Source of the DNA: Phytomonas francai
Lineage: Eukaryota; Euglenozoa; Kinetoplastea; Trypanosomatida; Trypanosomatidae
Length of the DNA stretch: 64,000 nucleotides
Direction: 5' to 3'
NCBI GenBank assembly: GCA_001766655.1
Contig: MJCC01000018.1
Location: forward strand, 223,479-287,478
The notes below the pieces were generated by a model. That model did no database searches, was not told the origin of the DNA, and saw nothing but the letters and a program-made list of their open reading frames with translations. Position numbers and translations under genes: made by a program. Shown here one piece after another: positions 49,007-57,974 of the stretch (positions are counted from its first letter, which is position 1; each line of letters begins with the position of its first letter).

Positions 49007-50131
49007 ATGACAGAGACGAAAATACGTTGCTACTACGAAGTTTTAGAAATTGATAAAAAAGCATCTGCTGAAGAAATACGTAGCGCTTACAAGAAAAAGT
49101 CATTACAGTACCATCCAGACAGGAATTATGGGAATCAAGAGGACGCAGCTGCTAGATTCAAGGAGGCGCTAAATGCCTACACCATTCTTAGTGATCCTAG
49201 TGAGCGGGCCTGGTACGATTCTCATCGCGATGCTATTCTTCGGGGGTCCGACGATTATGACTCCAATGAGTTGAATCTCTACGAGTACTTCACTAATAGT
49301 TGTTATGATAACTTTGATGATACGGATAACGGGTTCTACACTGTCTACCGCACTGTATTTGATACCCTTATTGAGGAGGAAAGTGACCACAATAACCAAG
49401 CAAAAGCATGGCCCGGATTTGGAACCAGCAAGGATGACTGGAATGAGGTTCAGTGTTTTTACTCCCACTGGAGGAACTTTAGTACATTCAAAGATTTTGC
49501 ATGGAAAGATGAATACAAAATCAATGAGATGGAGGATCGCTACTCTCGAAGAATGGCTGAAAGAATTAACCAAAAGGCTCGCTCTTCGGCTAGAAAAGAG
49601 TATGTGCAAACTGTCCAAAACTTGGCCAATTTTCTCTATCGACGAGACCCACGGGTGAAGTCCTGGCTTGAGAGACAGAAAGAGGAGGAAAGGAAGAAAC
49701 AAGAAGAGTTATCAAAAAGGGAAAGAGACCGCCAGATACGAAGAAACGAAGCCATTAAAAAAATTTGGGCTGAGGCCGCGGAGAAGGAGGCGCTTGAGGA
49801 TGCAGAGCGTGAAGCCAATGGTGAGACCATGGACGGCTCTACACTAGAGCTTTTATATGAAAAGTCACGGCAAACGAAGGAGATCTTGAAAGGGAAGGTT
49901 GATCCTGGGTCGATGGCGGGCTTTGCGATGCTAGAGGGCGACAACGATGGGCCCCGGCATGCCTATAATTGTCCTGTGTGTAAAAAGCAGTTTAAAGATG
50001 AAAAACAATACAAAGAACATATTAACAGTAGCAAGCATAGGACGAAAGTGAAGCAGCTTGCCTCCAAGGGTATAGACGTCACTGAGCTGATGGGTAAGAA
50101 GAAACTCCCAGATGCAGACCACGATCTGTAA
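49007..50131 (+). CDS. JJJ1: JJJ1/DNAJC21-like J protein with C2H2 zinc finger
   Basis: 374 residues. A J domain occupies about 6-75 with HPD at 36-38 (YHPDRN). The region after it (WPGFGTSKDDW, EVQCFYSHWRNFSTFKDFAW) is the JJJ1-specific conserved domain. A long charged helix with Glu/Lys/Arg follows, then a U1-like C2H2 zinc finger at about 322-344 (CPVCKKQFKDEKQYKEHINS). Yeast Jjj1 stimulates Hsp70 in the cytoplasm to release Arx1 and Rei1 from pre-60S particles. The human gene is DNAJC21. It lacks the second zinc finger of yeast Jjj1. The domain order and zinc finger type separate it from general DnaJ proteins. It pairs functionally with EFL1 at 30215-32869. Confidence 0.88.
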   Translation: MTETKIRCYYEVLEIDKKASAEEIRSAYKKKSLQYHPDRNYGNQEDAAARFKEALNAYTILSDPSERAWYDSHRDAILRGSDDYDSNELNLYEYFTNSCYDNFDDTDNGFYTVYRTVFDTLIEEESDHNNQAKAWPGFGTSKDDWNEVQCFYSHWRNFSTFKDFAWKDEYKINEMEDRYSRRMAERINQKARSSARKEYVQTVQNLANFLYRRDPRVKSWLERQKEEERKKQEELSKRERDRQIRRNEAIKKIWAEAAEKEALEDAEREANGETMDGSTLELLYEKSRQTKEILKGKVDPGSMAGFAMLEGDNDGPRHAYNCPVCKKQFKDEKQYKEHINSSKHRTKVKQLASKGIDVTELMGKKKLPDADHDL

Positions 50132-50393
50132 CTTTTTTCATCAATAAGTAAGCTATAATTTTTAAGGTAATGCTCACTCTCTTAAATGTATTCTTCTGGT
50201 GCAACTTCTAATTTTCTACTGTTTTCGGAGAATTAACCTACATTGTCATCTTTTCCCATTTCTTTTGTTTCTTATTGTAACTATTTATTGATTTTTTTTT
50301 GTTGTTTAATCAAATAACATGCATCGAAGGTAGTAGATAATTCAGAACGAGTAGCATTCATATATACATAAGGCGTGAAAAAAAAACAAAACA

Positions 50394-51317
50394 ATGACCA
50401 GCTATGAGGTACAGCCGCTAGTGAAAGGGACAAGAAAGGATCCGTTTCTTCGAAAATACAACAAGCAAGCGGGAAAAGGCCCGCTTGGTGCATTCCCACC
50501 CGGATACCTGCCTAAGAAGCGACCTCCAAACGTATCAAACGAGCCGTGTGCCGCACAACAGCCTCCCAAGCCAGCAGCGGCGAAGTTCGTTTACCAGGGG
50601 GTAAAACGTGGCTTTGGCGGGGCGTGCACCTCTCTTCGTAAGGGGAGGCCCCACAACGATTCGAATGAGGCCTTTTCCGTCAACGGGTCCGGCAAAAGTA
50701 AGCCACCAAAGGCAGGCGCGTTTAGGAGGCGCTGCATCCCGCCTACTGAATTTCGTCGCTACTACGATCGCGGCGACCTCCCGGTGTCCATTGCGCACGG
50801 AAGTCGCCCTGCGGTGGATTGGAAGGTGGAGGTCGAGAGGTTGGATTACCACCACTATTTGCCCATTTTTTTTGACGGTATTCGTGAAACCGAGGAGCCC
50901 TACATGTTTCTTGCACGCCAAGGTTGCATGGACCTCCTCGAACGCGGTGGGCCTAAAATCCTTCCAACAATCCCGCAGTTGATTATTCCTATAAAGACTG
51001 CCCTCAATACTCGACACCCAGATATTATTTCAGCTACATTGCGTATTATTCAGCAGCTTGTAGCTAGTAGTGATCTTATCGGAGAGGCTCTGGTGCCGTA
51101 CTATCGCCAAATTCTTCCAATGTTCAACTTGTTTAAGAACTTTCACAAAACACATGTCAATGGCGACGTCATTGATTTTGGCCAGAGAAAACGGGATGAC
51201 ATTGGCGATCTCATTAACGAGACGCTTCAGATGCTTGAAATTCACGGAGGAGAGGATGCATACATCAATATTAAATATATGGTACCTACTTATGAAAGCT
51301 GTGTTTTCAATAATTAG
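50394..51317 (+). CDS. PACRG: Parkin co-regulated gene product (PACRG), axonemal doublet inner-junction protein
   Basis: 307 residues. The conserved C-terminal 185 residues carry the family's unbroken pattern: [17 protein letters not shown], then [58 protein letters not shown] and [18 protein letters not shown]. The last stretch reads [23 protein letters not shown] and FAP20 together join the A and B tubules of axonemal doublet microtubules. The 110-residue N-terminal extension is basic and Pro/Lys/Ala-rich. Trypanosomes have two PACRG genes that act redundantly, so a second copy is expected elsewhere. No signs of degeneration. Confidence 0.95.
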   Translation: MTSYEVQPLVKGTRKDPFLRKYNKQAGKGPLGAFPPGYLPKKRPPNVSNEPCAAQQPPKPAAAKFVYQGVKRGFGGACTSLRKGRPHNDSNEAFSVNGSGKSKPPKAGAFRRRCIPPTEFRRYYDRGDLPVSIAHGSRPAVDWKVEVERLDYHHYLPIFFDGIRETEEPYMFLARQGCMDLLERGGPKILPTIPQLIIPIKTALNTRHPDIISATLRIIQQLVASSDLIGEALVPYYRQILPMFNLFKNFHKTHVNGDVIDFGQRKRDDIGDLINETLQMLEIHGGEDAYINIKYMVPTYESCVFNN

Positions 51318-52011
51318 AAATATCAAATAGTTTGGTTCTCTCGTCTTGTTTGTAGATCATTTGCACAGCGACACACTATTCATGTACTCCAAAAAGTTGG
51401 ATGTAATTATGTAATTTCCCAAGTTGAGGCTATCCCTTGTCCTTATAAATAAAAATACGAGAAAGCGATGCGCGTATGGGTATATTATTCATACTTAAAT
51501 TCTGTTGTTAGTTTTTTTTTAATGCTTGGTTGTACTCTTTTTCCCCGCATTTTGTTATGCTTTTAACTAGAGGTGCCTATGCCTGTTGTCTCGTTGCCAC
51601 ATCATACGTGTTTCCCAGTTTACACTTTCCTCCTTAGCTCGTTATAGAACTGCATGGTGGCCTCGAAGTGCCGGTCGAATTTTCCAGGGTGTTTATTACC
51701 ATACGAAGAAGGCGCGTAGGATAAGTATAAAGTTGAAACGAACGAGGTTTAGAGGATCTCACTGAAAGTTGAATACGTTTGTAATTAAGAACATGATACA
51801 TTCTTACATCCAGGTGAGCGTAAGACTTGTGGAGGGGCTGCCTGAGACTAATCAAGGTAAGTAGATTATAAAGGTCATTAATATACTTGTTCATACCGAA
51901 TGTATTTCTGAGTATTGGCAAAAGGGACTTAAGTATTACGATCAATATGCACACCCTTCTAACAGAGATGTAGTTTCCAGTGATCTTCAAATGATAGCCA
52001 CTAGGTTTGTT

Positions 52012-52138
52012 TCCCGAATTTAATTTGTTTAAACGGGAATGCAAATGCTATTGTTACTGTGAGGATTGAAGCCACAGCAACCAACATACATGGCATGCAT
52101 GCCCTAAGCTTTGAGATCGCACCCTTATTCGGTGCGAC
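52012..52138. other. Inverted repeats (possible RNA secondary structure)
   Basis: Three inverted elements: TTCCCG and CGGGAA around an AT-rich loop at about 52012-52040; the perfect palindrome GGCATGCATGCC at 52093-52104; and TCGCACC (52118-52124) pairing with GGTGCGA (52132-52138) around a 7-nt loop. No coding frame explains them and no RNA family was recognised. Confidence 0.3.
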
Positions 52139-53072
52139 ATGCTGCCCATAGAGAAGCGTATAAAATGACCCTATAATTTCTACATATCGGATCCCGGATC
52201 AGTAGTATAAAATGTTCCAGATGTTAAACACGGCTTCACGCCTTCTATACAATTTTAGGCTTTTGGAGCACATTGGACATCAAGCAAAGCGATTTGTGAT
52301 TAATTCACGGAACTCTGAGTAGCAAGTCTACTGCCTATTTCTTCATACGGTGAAACCTACGATAGAGTGAGGAGGCCACAAACACATGAGACAGAGAGAT
52401 AGGTGTGTATCATGCAGGTTATTCGCATCTTATGCAATAAAACAATGGTGATGATGCCCAACCTCGAGTACTGCTTATATCTATTATAGTTGTTGGCTTG
52501 ATGAAGGGCCCCTCTATCATTCCCCCCCCCTCCTTAATCTATGCTGGGTTCTATATTGAATTTCTGACTATATAGCTAGTAGTACATCTGCTTCACACCT
52601 TTCTCAACAGTAATTTTCAGACGAATCTGTATACTGTTTGTAAACCGCTGGTCGCATTCTCACTTGGGGGTAAGTTTATCTCGTGAGCATCTACGTTGAA
52701 AACTTCATCTGAATCTGTTAGTGCGCCAGATCTACACTTAAGTCCTTTTTTAAAATTTTCACAAGTGTCAAACACAGAAATTGATAGGTCTAAGTTTTAC
52801 GGTGTGTAAAAGTCAAGGTGACCTTGTGGTTTTGCCATATTCAATATTTTATCACAAGCACCTTGAGTGATACAACGGACATGCTGTGCCTTTCCAATTT
52901 AAGACTCACAAGTGAAAGGCTGTGTCTACACGCATTTGCGTCACCAGAGGTAGTGATGAAGGAGTACTTGCGTTTGTATGAAAAAGGCATAGGTTGATGT
53001 CGCCAGGGCAACAAGCATTTGCTTGCACTGTAGGATTTTTAAATAAGTTGCGTAGAGGCAAGCAGCGCTCGT

Positions 53073-53073
<1 letters not shown>

Positions 53074-53104
<31 letters not shown>
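53074..53104. repeat. (CA)n microsatellite
   Basis: Fifteen consecutive CA units. Confidence 0.95.
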
Positions 53105-53106
<2 letters not shown>

Positions 53107-53409
53107 ATACATATATATGTATATATGTAAGTGTTGCTTATAAAAAACTCGCATACGTTTAACCCGATGAGTACTTTTTCCGATGACATGAATCTAATCA
53201 TCTTTTAACTCTCCGTTTTATTCCATTATAGCTCCCTGATAGGTGGAATATTATAGAAAAGGTTTTTAAAGCATTTTAATACAGGAAAACTTTGGATTAG
53301 GGTTGACCTACTTAGTTGATCCCGTCTCTTAGAAAAATATAGAGGTATTAGCTCAAATAGAGCTTAATAGAACTTTTTTCCCCCTTTTAAAGACAAACAA
53401 AGACAATCG

Positions 53410-55368
53410 ATGCCTCGTCAACCAACAAAGAACCGAATCGCCATGCATGACATTATCGGGCAACCCCTTATCGCCTTACCTGATACCGTCAACGCGATTC
53501 TTCGCCGCCCCGAACCATTGGATGATGTAGAGGTGCAGGATATTTTTCACGAAAGCTCTTATATCCTACTTCGTGCAGAGGAAGCACTTTCGGTAAAGGA
53601 TGGTGAGGCTTTTTGTGCATTGTTTAAGCTTTTCTCAGAGGGTTTTGCTCACAGCGATGCCTTATTTGAGGAAGGCATCAAGACCTTTGCTCTGCATGGA
53701 GCGCTACTGGAGACCGTGCATTCTATCTTTCGTGTGGTGGTGGGGAGGGGACATCTTCCCCCTCACAGCCCTGGGACAATTGAGCTGATACAGGTTATCA
53801 GCAACCTGTGTGATAGTGAAGCTCTAAAAGATAAATGTGGGGCTTTTTTTATGTTCGATTTGGCCCAGTTGCTTGTGTATATTTATAAGGACAAAGATGA
53901 AGCAAGAAAACATTTCCACATCCAAAGGGGAGTTGCCACGGCACTCATCAATTTAGTCAAAGGTTCCAAGCAGAACAAACTACGTTTGAGCTCCTGGAGT
54001 TTCGTGGCCGACTGTTGCATGGCTAGCGTGGATGTCTTTTTTCAACTGCAGTGTGCTGAGCTGCTATTTCGCGTGTCGCGGCAAAAAAAGAGTATACTGA
54101 CAGAGCTGCAGGGCTCACTCCGACAAGATATCCTTGACAAGCTGAGTTCACTTCCCAACGATAGTACACTTTTGCAAAGGATGATTGATTTGGTTCAGGA
54201 CTTAAATTCGGATAACCCTGAGGTCTTGCACTTTTATTTAAAACAAGTAGATGCAGCGGACACAATGTTGACAGAAAGCACAGAAGCATATTTCACACCT
54301 CACTATTTCACTGTCATGGTCACCTCATCTAACGCAGATAACATTACCATACCGTACAAATTCATTCGCTCTGTAACACTTGGTAAAGATGGTCGCATCA
54401 TCATCAAATTGGAGGATTTCCCAGTCAAACTTGAGGTGCTTCTGAGCCATACTCCTGGTATGGATACTGTCACTCTTCACCTAACGGTGGAGCGTCTGCG
54501 TGCATTCAAACAGTCAGCTATTCGTGGGTGGATTGTCTCTGAGTTAACTGCAAAGAAGGCAACTGTATCTCAACAACCAGAACAAGCTATTCCCTCTGCT
54601 ACTCCTAATCGCCATCATCACAGAAGCATTAGTGGTTCAAAGCGTCGAACATCTGATATCTCGTGCGGAAGGGTTAACGACAGACAACTGGAATTTCCCA
54701 ACGATGTAGCCATATCAAGGCAGCCTTCGGTTTTAGTTACGGACGTATTGCACAAAAAAGCAAAGTTTGAACCGCTGTCGAGTTTGGGGACCCTGGGTTC
54801 GTCCGAACTGGAGAGACCTATACTTGATATGGTTAATAACATATCAAAGAGTGCATCCTCAGAGGAGGCGCATGCGATTTTTGCTCAGTTAAATAGGCTA
54901 ATTGAGGCCAAAGTGGAGGTGAGCCACGGTGAGGCTGTAGCAACGCTGAACAGGCAGATGCTGTTGATTCAAACAAAGGTGGACACAATGCGCCGTGAGG
55001 CATCTGAAGGCCGTAATACTTGGCAGCAAACCATGACTGCAGAGATGGAGAAGCTTGAGCAGCACATCAATAATACACAGAACATGGCTGTAGATGGCGT
55101 CTTCAAACTGAACGAGGACCTCCGTCAGGTAAAGCAAAGTAACCAGGCCCTCAACGAGCGAATTGCGTTCATCGAGTTCGAGCTTCAGCGGTCCTTAGAA
55201 GAGAGCCGGGGAGTGGAGCTGGCAGAGGTGCAGGAATTAGAGAATATGTGCAAGAGGGATATTGAACAACATGAATTTGAGTTGGACCAGAAAATGATAA
55301 GCAAATACGACTCTTCAGTATCTCTAATGAGCCACTTCCACGAACCCCCAGTGTGCGATAGCACTTAG
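53410..55368 (+). CDS. Kinetoplastid kinetochore protein, KKT17/KKT18 type (SYCP2-related)
   Basis: 652 residues in three parts. Residues 1 to about 290 are helical ARM-like repeats beginning MHDIIGQPLIALPDTVNAIL. Residues about 295-382 form a PH-like beta domain related to the Spt16 middle domain (TPHYFTVMVTSSNADNITIP, YKFIRSVTLGKDGRIIIKLE). Residues about 383-480 are a basic, Ser/Pro-rich linker. Residues about 480-625 form a long coiled coil with Glu/Gln-rich heptads. This arrangement is the synaptonemal-complex SYCP2 plan, and in kinetoplastids it is described for the kinetochore proteins KKT17 and KKT18. These assemble with KKT16 (SYCP3-like) on chromosomes during the cell cycle. I cannot tell KKT17 from KKT18 here. 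Serines in the linker may be phosphorylation sites. Confidence 0.6.
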   Translation: MPRQPTKNRIAMHDIIGQPLIALPDTVNAILRRPEPLDDVEVQDIFHESSYILLRAEEALSVKDGEAFCALFKLFSEGFAHSDALFEEGIKTFALHGALLETVHSIFRVVVGRGHLPPHSPGTIELIQVISNLCDSEALKDKCGAFFMFDLAQLLVYIYKDKDEARKHFHIQRGVATALINLVKGSKQNKLRLSSWSFVADCCMASVDVFFQLQCAELLFRVSRQKKSILTELQGSLRQDILDKLSSLPNDSTLLQRMIDLVQDLNSDNPEVLHFYLKQVDAADTMLTESTEAYFTPHYFTVMVTSSNADNITIPYKFIRSVTLGKDGRIIIKLEDFPVKLEVLLSHTPGMDTVTLHLTVERLRAFKQSAIRGWIVSELTAKKATVSQQPEQAIPSATPNRHHHRSISGSKRRTSDISCGRVNDRQLEFPNDVAISRQPSVLVTDVLHKKAKFEPLSSLGTLGSSELERPILDMVNNISKSASSEEAHAIFAQLNRLIEAKVEVSHGEAVATLNRQMLLIQTKVDTMRREASEGRNTWQQTMTAEMEKLEQHINNTQNMAVDGVFKLNEDLRQVKQSNQALNERIAFIEFELQRSLEESRGVELAEVQELENMCKRDIEQHEFELDQKMISKYDSSVSLMSHFHEPPVCDST

Positions 55369-55551
55369 AAATCATGCTCGTTGCAAAGTACGAATCGGGA
55401 TTTTAGAGTGAGCTGGATTATTTGGTTCTTACCACAAAACGCAAGTTTCATTTTTTTTCCTTTACGGTAGTAGAATCTCTAAAATATGCGCTTCTTTGCA
55501 CCGGATCTCTTTCTTTTTTTGTGGTCACGATAGTAGTGGAAAGGGTCTTAC

Positions 55552-55576
55552 ACTTTCTTTTCCTTTTTATCGCCAG
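55552..55576 (+). promoter_or_regulatory. Predicted trans-splice acceptor of the PEX2 mRNA
   Basis: The tract CTTTCTTTTCCTTTTTATCGCC ends in an AG at 55575-55576, about 90 nt before the ATG at 55667. Confidence 0.6.
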
Positions 55577-55666
55577 TTTTAAAATTTCAGACTTTCCTCT
55601 CCCTAAAGTCTATTCTGATATTATTTGCTAAATAGGTACAAAGAGGTAAATTCCTAAAAAAAAACA

Positions 55667-56665
55667 ATGTTATGGATGAGGGATGCAGTGAGCGCCCAGC
55701 CAGCGCTAGATACGGTCACCAAACAGCAGTTGATGCTTCCTGCTTCAAAGGAATTTTCCATGTTTCCGGACAATACAGTGCTGCGCGTGTTTCAGGTAGA
55801 CGCCCTTGCCGCACAAGAAGATATACTAGAAATACTCCGAAACAATCTATTCCAAGTGTTCAGCATTCCTTCTCTTAATTCCTTTCGCTTTGCATACCAG
55901 GAGGAGCTGATACTGGGGTTGGATTTATTTCTTTATTATTTCTCAACGTGGAGGCTAGGCCAGTCGGTCGGGGATCGCATGCATAACTTAGTTATGCGTG
56001 ACGAGGAATGCGCAAAGGCAAAGGGTCTGCAATCTTCGACTTACCTCATTCCCGGTTTGGCTCCAACACGACGTATTTTGGTCGTACATGCGGTTCTTAC
56101 GCTGTTGATACCGTATATAAGCCGCAAGATACAGAGGATAATCCTGAGTGAGGGATGGGAAAGGGAGGAATCGTCCACATGGAAGCATATTTTTGCAAAG
56201 GCTTTTCGTTACACTGCCATTGGGTGGTCTCTTTTTTCTATTTTAAACACGCTCCGTTTCCTTGTGTCAGGAGGGTACCGCACACCAATTGAGTATCTTC
56301 TGTCTTTACGTATGGTTTACGGCAGCCAGAGGATGATCCGTTTCACCAACTTGATATATCTGAACCAGCACCTATGGTGGACGACATGGACCTCGTTGTT
56401 GTCTGTGCTTAACTTTGGAAGCTACTTGCGGCGCCTACTGCATGCTGTCCAGTCCGTGACGTCGTCGGCCAGCGGCGGGTTGATCACAGGGGATGCGGTG
56501 TGCTGTGCATGCCACAACACCTCCACTCTGGGCCAGCGCTCCAACTGTGGGCACCTCTACTGCTATTACTGCATTAAAAGCCGTCTCCTGGACAGCGAGT
56601 CGTCGGGGTCTTTCCGTTGCTACAAGTGCGGCCAGGCAGTGCACAATTGCTTTCCTGACACATAA
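55667..56665 (+). CDS. PEX2: PEX2, RING-type peroxisomal (glycosomal) E3 ubiquitin ligase
   Basis: 332 residues. The N-terminal signature RVFQVDALAAQEDILEIL, then a membrane region (LTLLIPYISRKIQRI, AIGWSLFSILNTLRFLVSGG) and YRTPIEYLLSLRMVYGSQRM match PEX2. The C-terminal RING at about 279-321 has CCACHNTSTLGQRSNCGHLY, CYYCIKS and CYKCG, giving the C3HC4-type ligands. PEX2, PEX10 and PEX12 form the channel and ligase that recycles PEX5; in trypanosomes this complex serves glycosomes. Human PEX2 is 305 residues. All zinc ligands appear present. The N-terminal stretch before residue 38 is a short extension. Confidence 0.93.
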   Translation: MLWMRDAVSAQPALDTVTKQQLMLPASKEFSMFPDNTVLRVFQVDALAAQEDILEILRNNLFQVFSIPSLNSFRFAYQEELILGLDLFLYYFSTWRLGQSVGDRMHNLVMRDEECAKAKGLQSSTYLIPGLAPTRRILVVHAVLTLLIPYISRKIQRIILSEGWEREESSTWKHIFAKAFRYTAIGWSLFSILNTLRFLVSGGYRTPIEYLLSLRMVYGSQRMIRFTNLIYLNQHLWWTTWTSLLSVLNFGSYLRRLLHAVQSVTSSASGGLITGDAVCCACHNTSTLGQRSNCGHLYCYYCIKSRLLDSESSGSFRCYKCGQAVHNCFPDT

Positions 56666-56845
56666 TATATATATCAATATTAGGATGTGAGAGTTTGTAA
56701 AAAGCTCAAGGAAATATTCATACATGTATCGTGATAATGATGGTTAGTAGGACACTTTCACATTAAATAGTATGGACGTATTGGTTCACGCTATATGGAA
56801 ATACTAATATCTAAGACTGCATATAATATCTATTTATCTATATCA

Positions 56846-56913
<68 letters not shown>

Positions 56914-57119
56914 CCTTCAACAATCATTCTGTCCCTATGGGACCTATAAATATTCAACTTCTTAAATTTTCATAAATCACTTCCTTCCTATCTATTATCT
57001 ATGTATATCTTAATCCTTCGATATCAAAAATATTTTATAAGTTACAAATTATTGGCAAATTTGTTGCATTGTGATTTAGGGGCTGTCCCGCGTATATCTT
57101 TTGCAATTGCGTTCCCTCT
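56666..57119. other. Spacer with (TA)n(TG)n microsatellite
   Basis: About 450 bp dominated by the 56847-56911 repeat and AT-rich flanks. No gene. Confidence 0.5.
56847..56911. repeat. (TA)n followed by (TG)n microsatellite
   Basis: Sixteen TA units pass directly into about sixteen TG units. Alternating purine-pyrimidine sequence of this kind can adopt left-handed DNA. Confidence 0.95.
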
Positions 57120-57653
57120 ATGAGTCACATGGATCCGACATTAGCAATTTCCTCACCATTTTACAACGAACAGAGGGCAACTAATGGCGTCTTGGACAAT
57201 GTAATTGCTCAGATTGCTGGTGCGGGGGCTGACGAAGCTAGTAGCCGTGTTGTTGTTCCTCAAGAGGAGGGGAATTTGCCTGTGTGTGCAGAATCGTCAC
57301 GCAATAGCCATCTCTGCAGCTTTTGCAGCATTTGCTCCACCACAGCCTTTCTTCCTAAGGATGGGATTTACCGCTGCTCTGGGTGCGTGGCTGAACAACG
57401 AACCGTAAGCCATCCGCGTCGCTTTCCTGTAGGCACGTTTAAGTGCTGCCCCACTTCACAGGAGGAGGGTGACAGCGGAGTTGCACGTTGTACTGCGTGC
57501 CAAAGCTGGTATCACTTGGACTGCGTTGGTATACGCGAAAAGGCGTTACAGAACTATGTGAGATTGTCAACGACGCGATGGTACTGTCCTGAGCCAGTCT
57601 GCTCCAAGAAAGCTTTTAGAAAAGGGCTGAAAAGGCAAAGAGGCGATAAATAA
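57120..57653 (+). CDS. Small protein with a C-terminal PHD-type zinc finger
   Basis: 177 residues. The first 55 are unstructured. Two zinc modules follow: a Cys cluster at about 64-92 (CSFCSICSTT, then YRCSGCVAEQ) and a PHD finger at about 124-165 (CTACQSWYHLDCVGI, then RWYCPEPVC), with the C4HC3 ligands. The Trp before Tyr-His and the RWYCP ending are typical of PHD fingers that bind the histone H3 tail. The C terminus is basic (KKAFRKGLKRQRGDK), a plausible nuclear signal. A chromatin reader is the best guess, but no catalytic domain or partner is visible. It is the second PHD-type protein in the window after the SNF2 ATPase. Confidence 0.85.
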   Translation: MSHMDPTLAISSPFYNEQRATNGVLDNVIAQIAGAGADEASSRVVVPQEEGNLPVCAESSRNSHLCSFCSICSTTAFLPKDGIYRCSGCVAEQRTVSHPRRFPVGTFKCCPTSQEEGDSGVARCTACQSWYHLDCVGIREKALQNYVRLSTTRWYCPEPVCSKKAFRKGLKRQRGDK

Positions 57654-57974
57654 GCCGACATTTCCCACACAAAATAAAAAATATATATCCATTAGAGAAG
57701 GGTTTTGCATTTTTGCTCTTTATTTTAGATGAATAAACAAATCATTCAATCGATTTACTTGCCATTTTTTTAAAAATCAATACTGAATCTTCCGAAAAAG
57801 GCTTCGGATATTATATAAGTGGTTCTAATTTGTAGTTTTGGATTCCCCTGTCCCTCCTAATTCCTTTTTTTCTTAGAAGTTTTGGCATTCATTTCCAAAG
57901 TTGTTGCAGATATTCATTTTCAAAGCTCAATGCAGAGCCACAGATATTATATAAGCTCTTAAAGCTTCATCCAG
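57654..57974. other. AT-rich spacer
   Basis: About 320 bp; T-rich tract at 57855-57880 followed by AG near 57877-57900 is the likely splice signal for the next gene. Nothing else. Confidence 0.45.

Larger units (their letters stand above)
51318..53409. other. Long gene-free gap in the right cluster, with hairpins
   Basis: 2.1 kb without a confident gene. A 136-codon frame at 51634-52044 is antisense to the cluster and AT-type, so not trusted. Two hairpins and a 12-bp palindrome lie at 52012-52138. A C9 run lies at 52522-52530 and a CA repeat at 53074-53104. A gene present at this place in relatives may be missing or unrecognised here. Confidence 0.55.

Noticed and set aside
51634..52044. 136-codon minus-strand frame in the plus-strand cluster
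   Set aside because: Antisense to all neighbours, with AT-driven composition and no domain.
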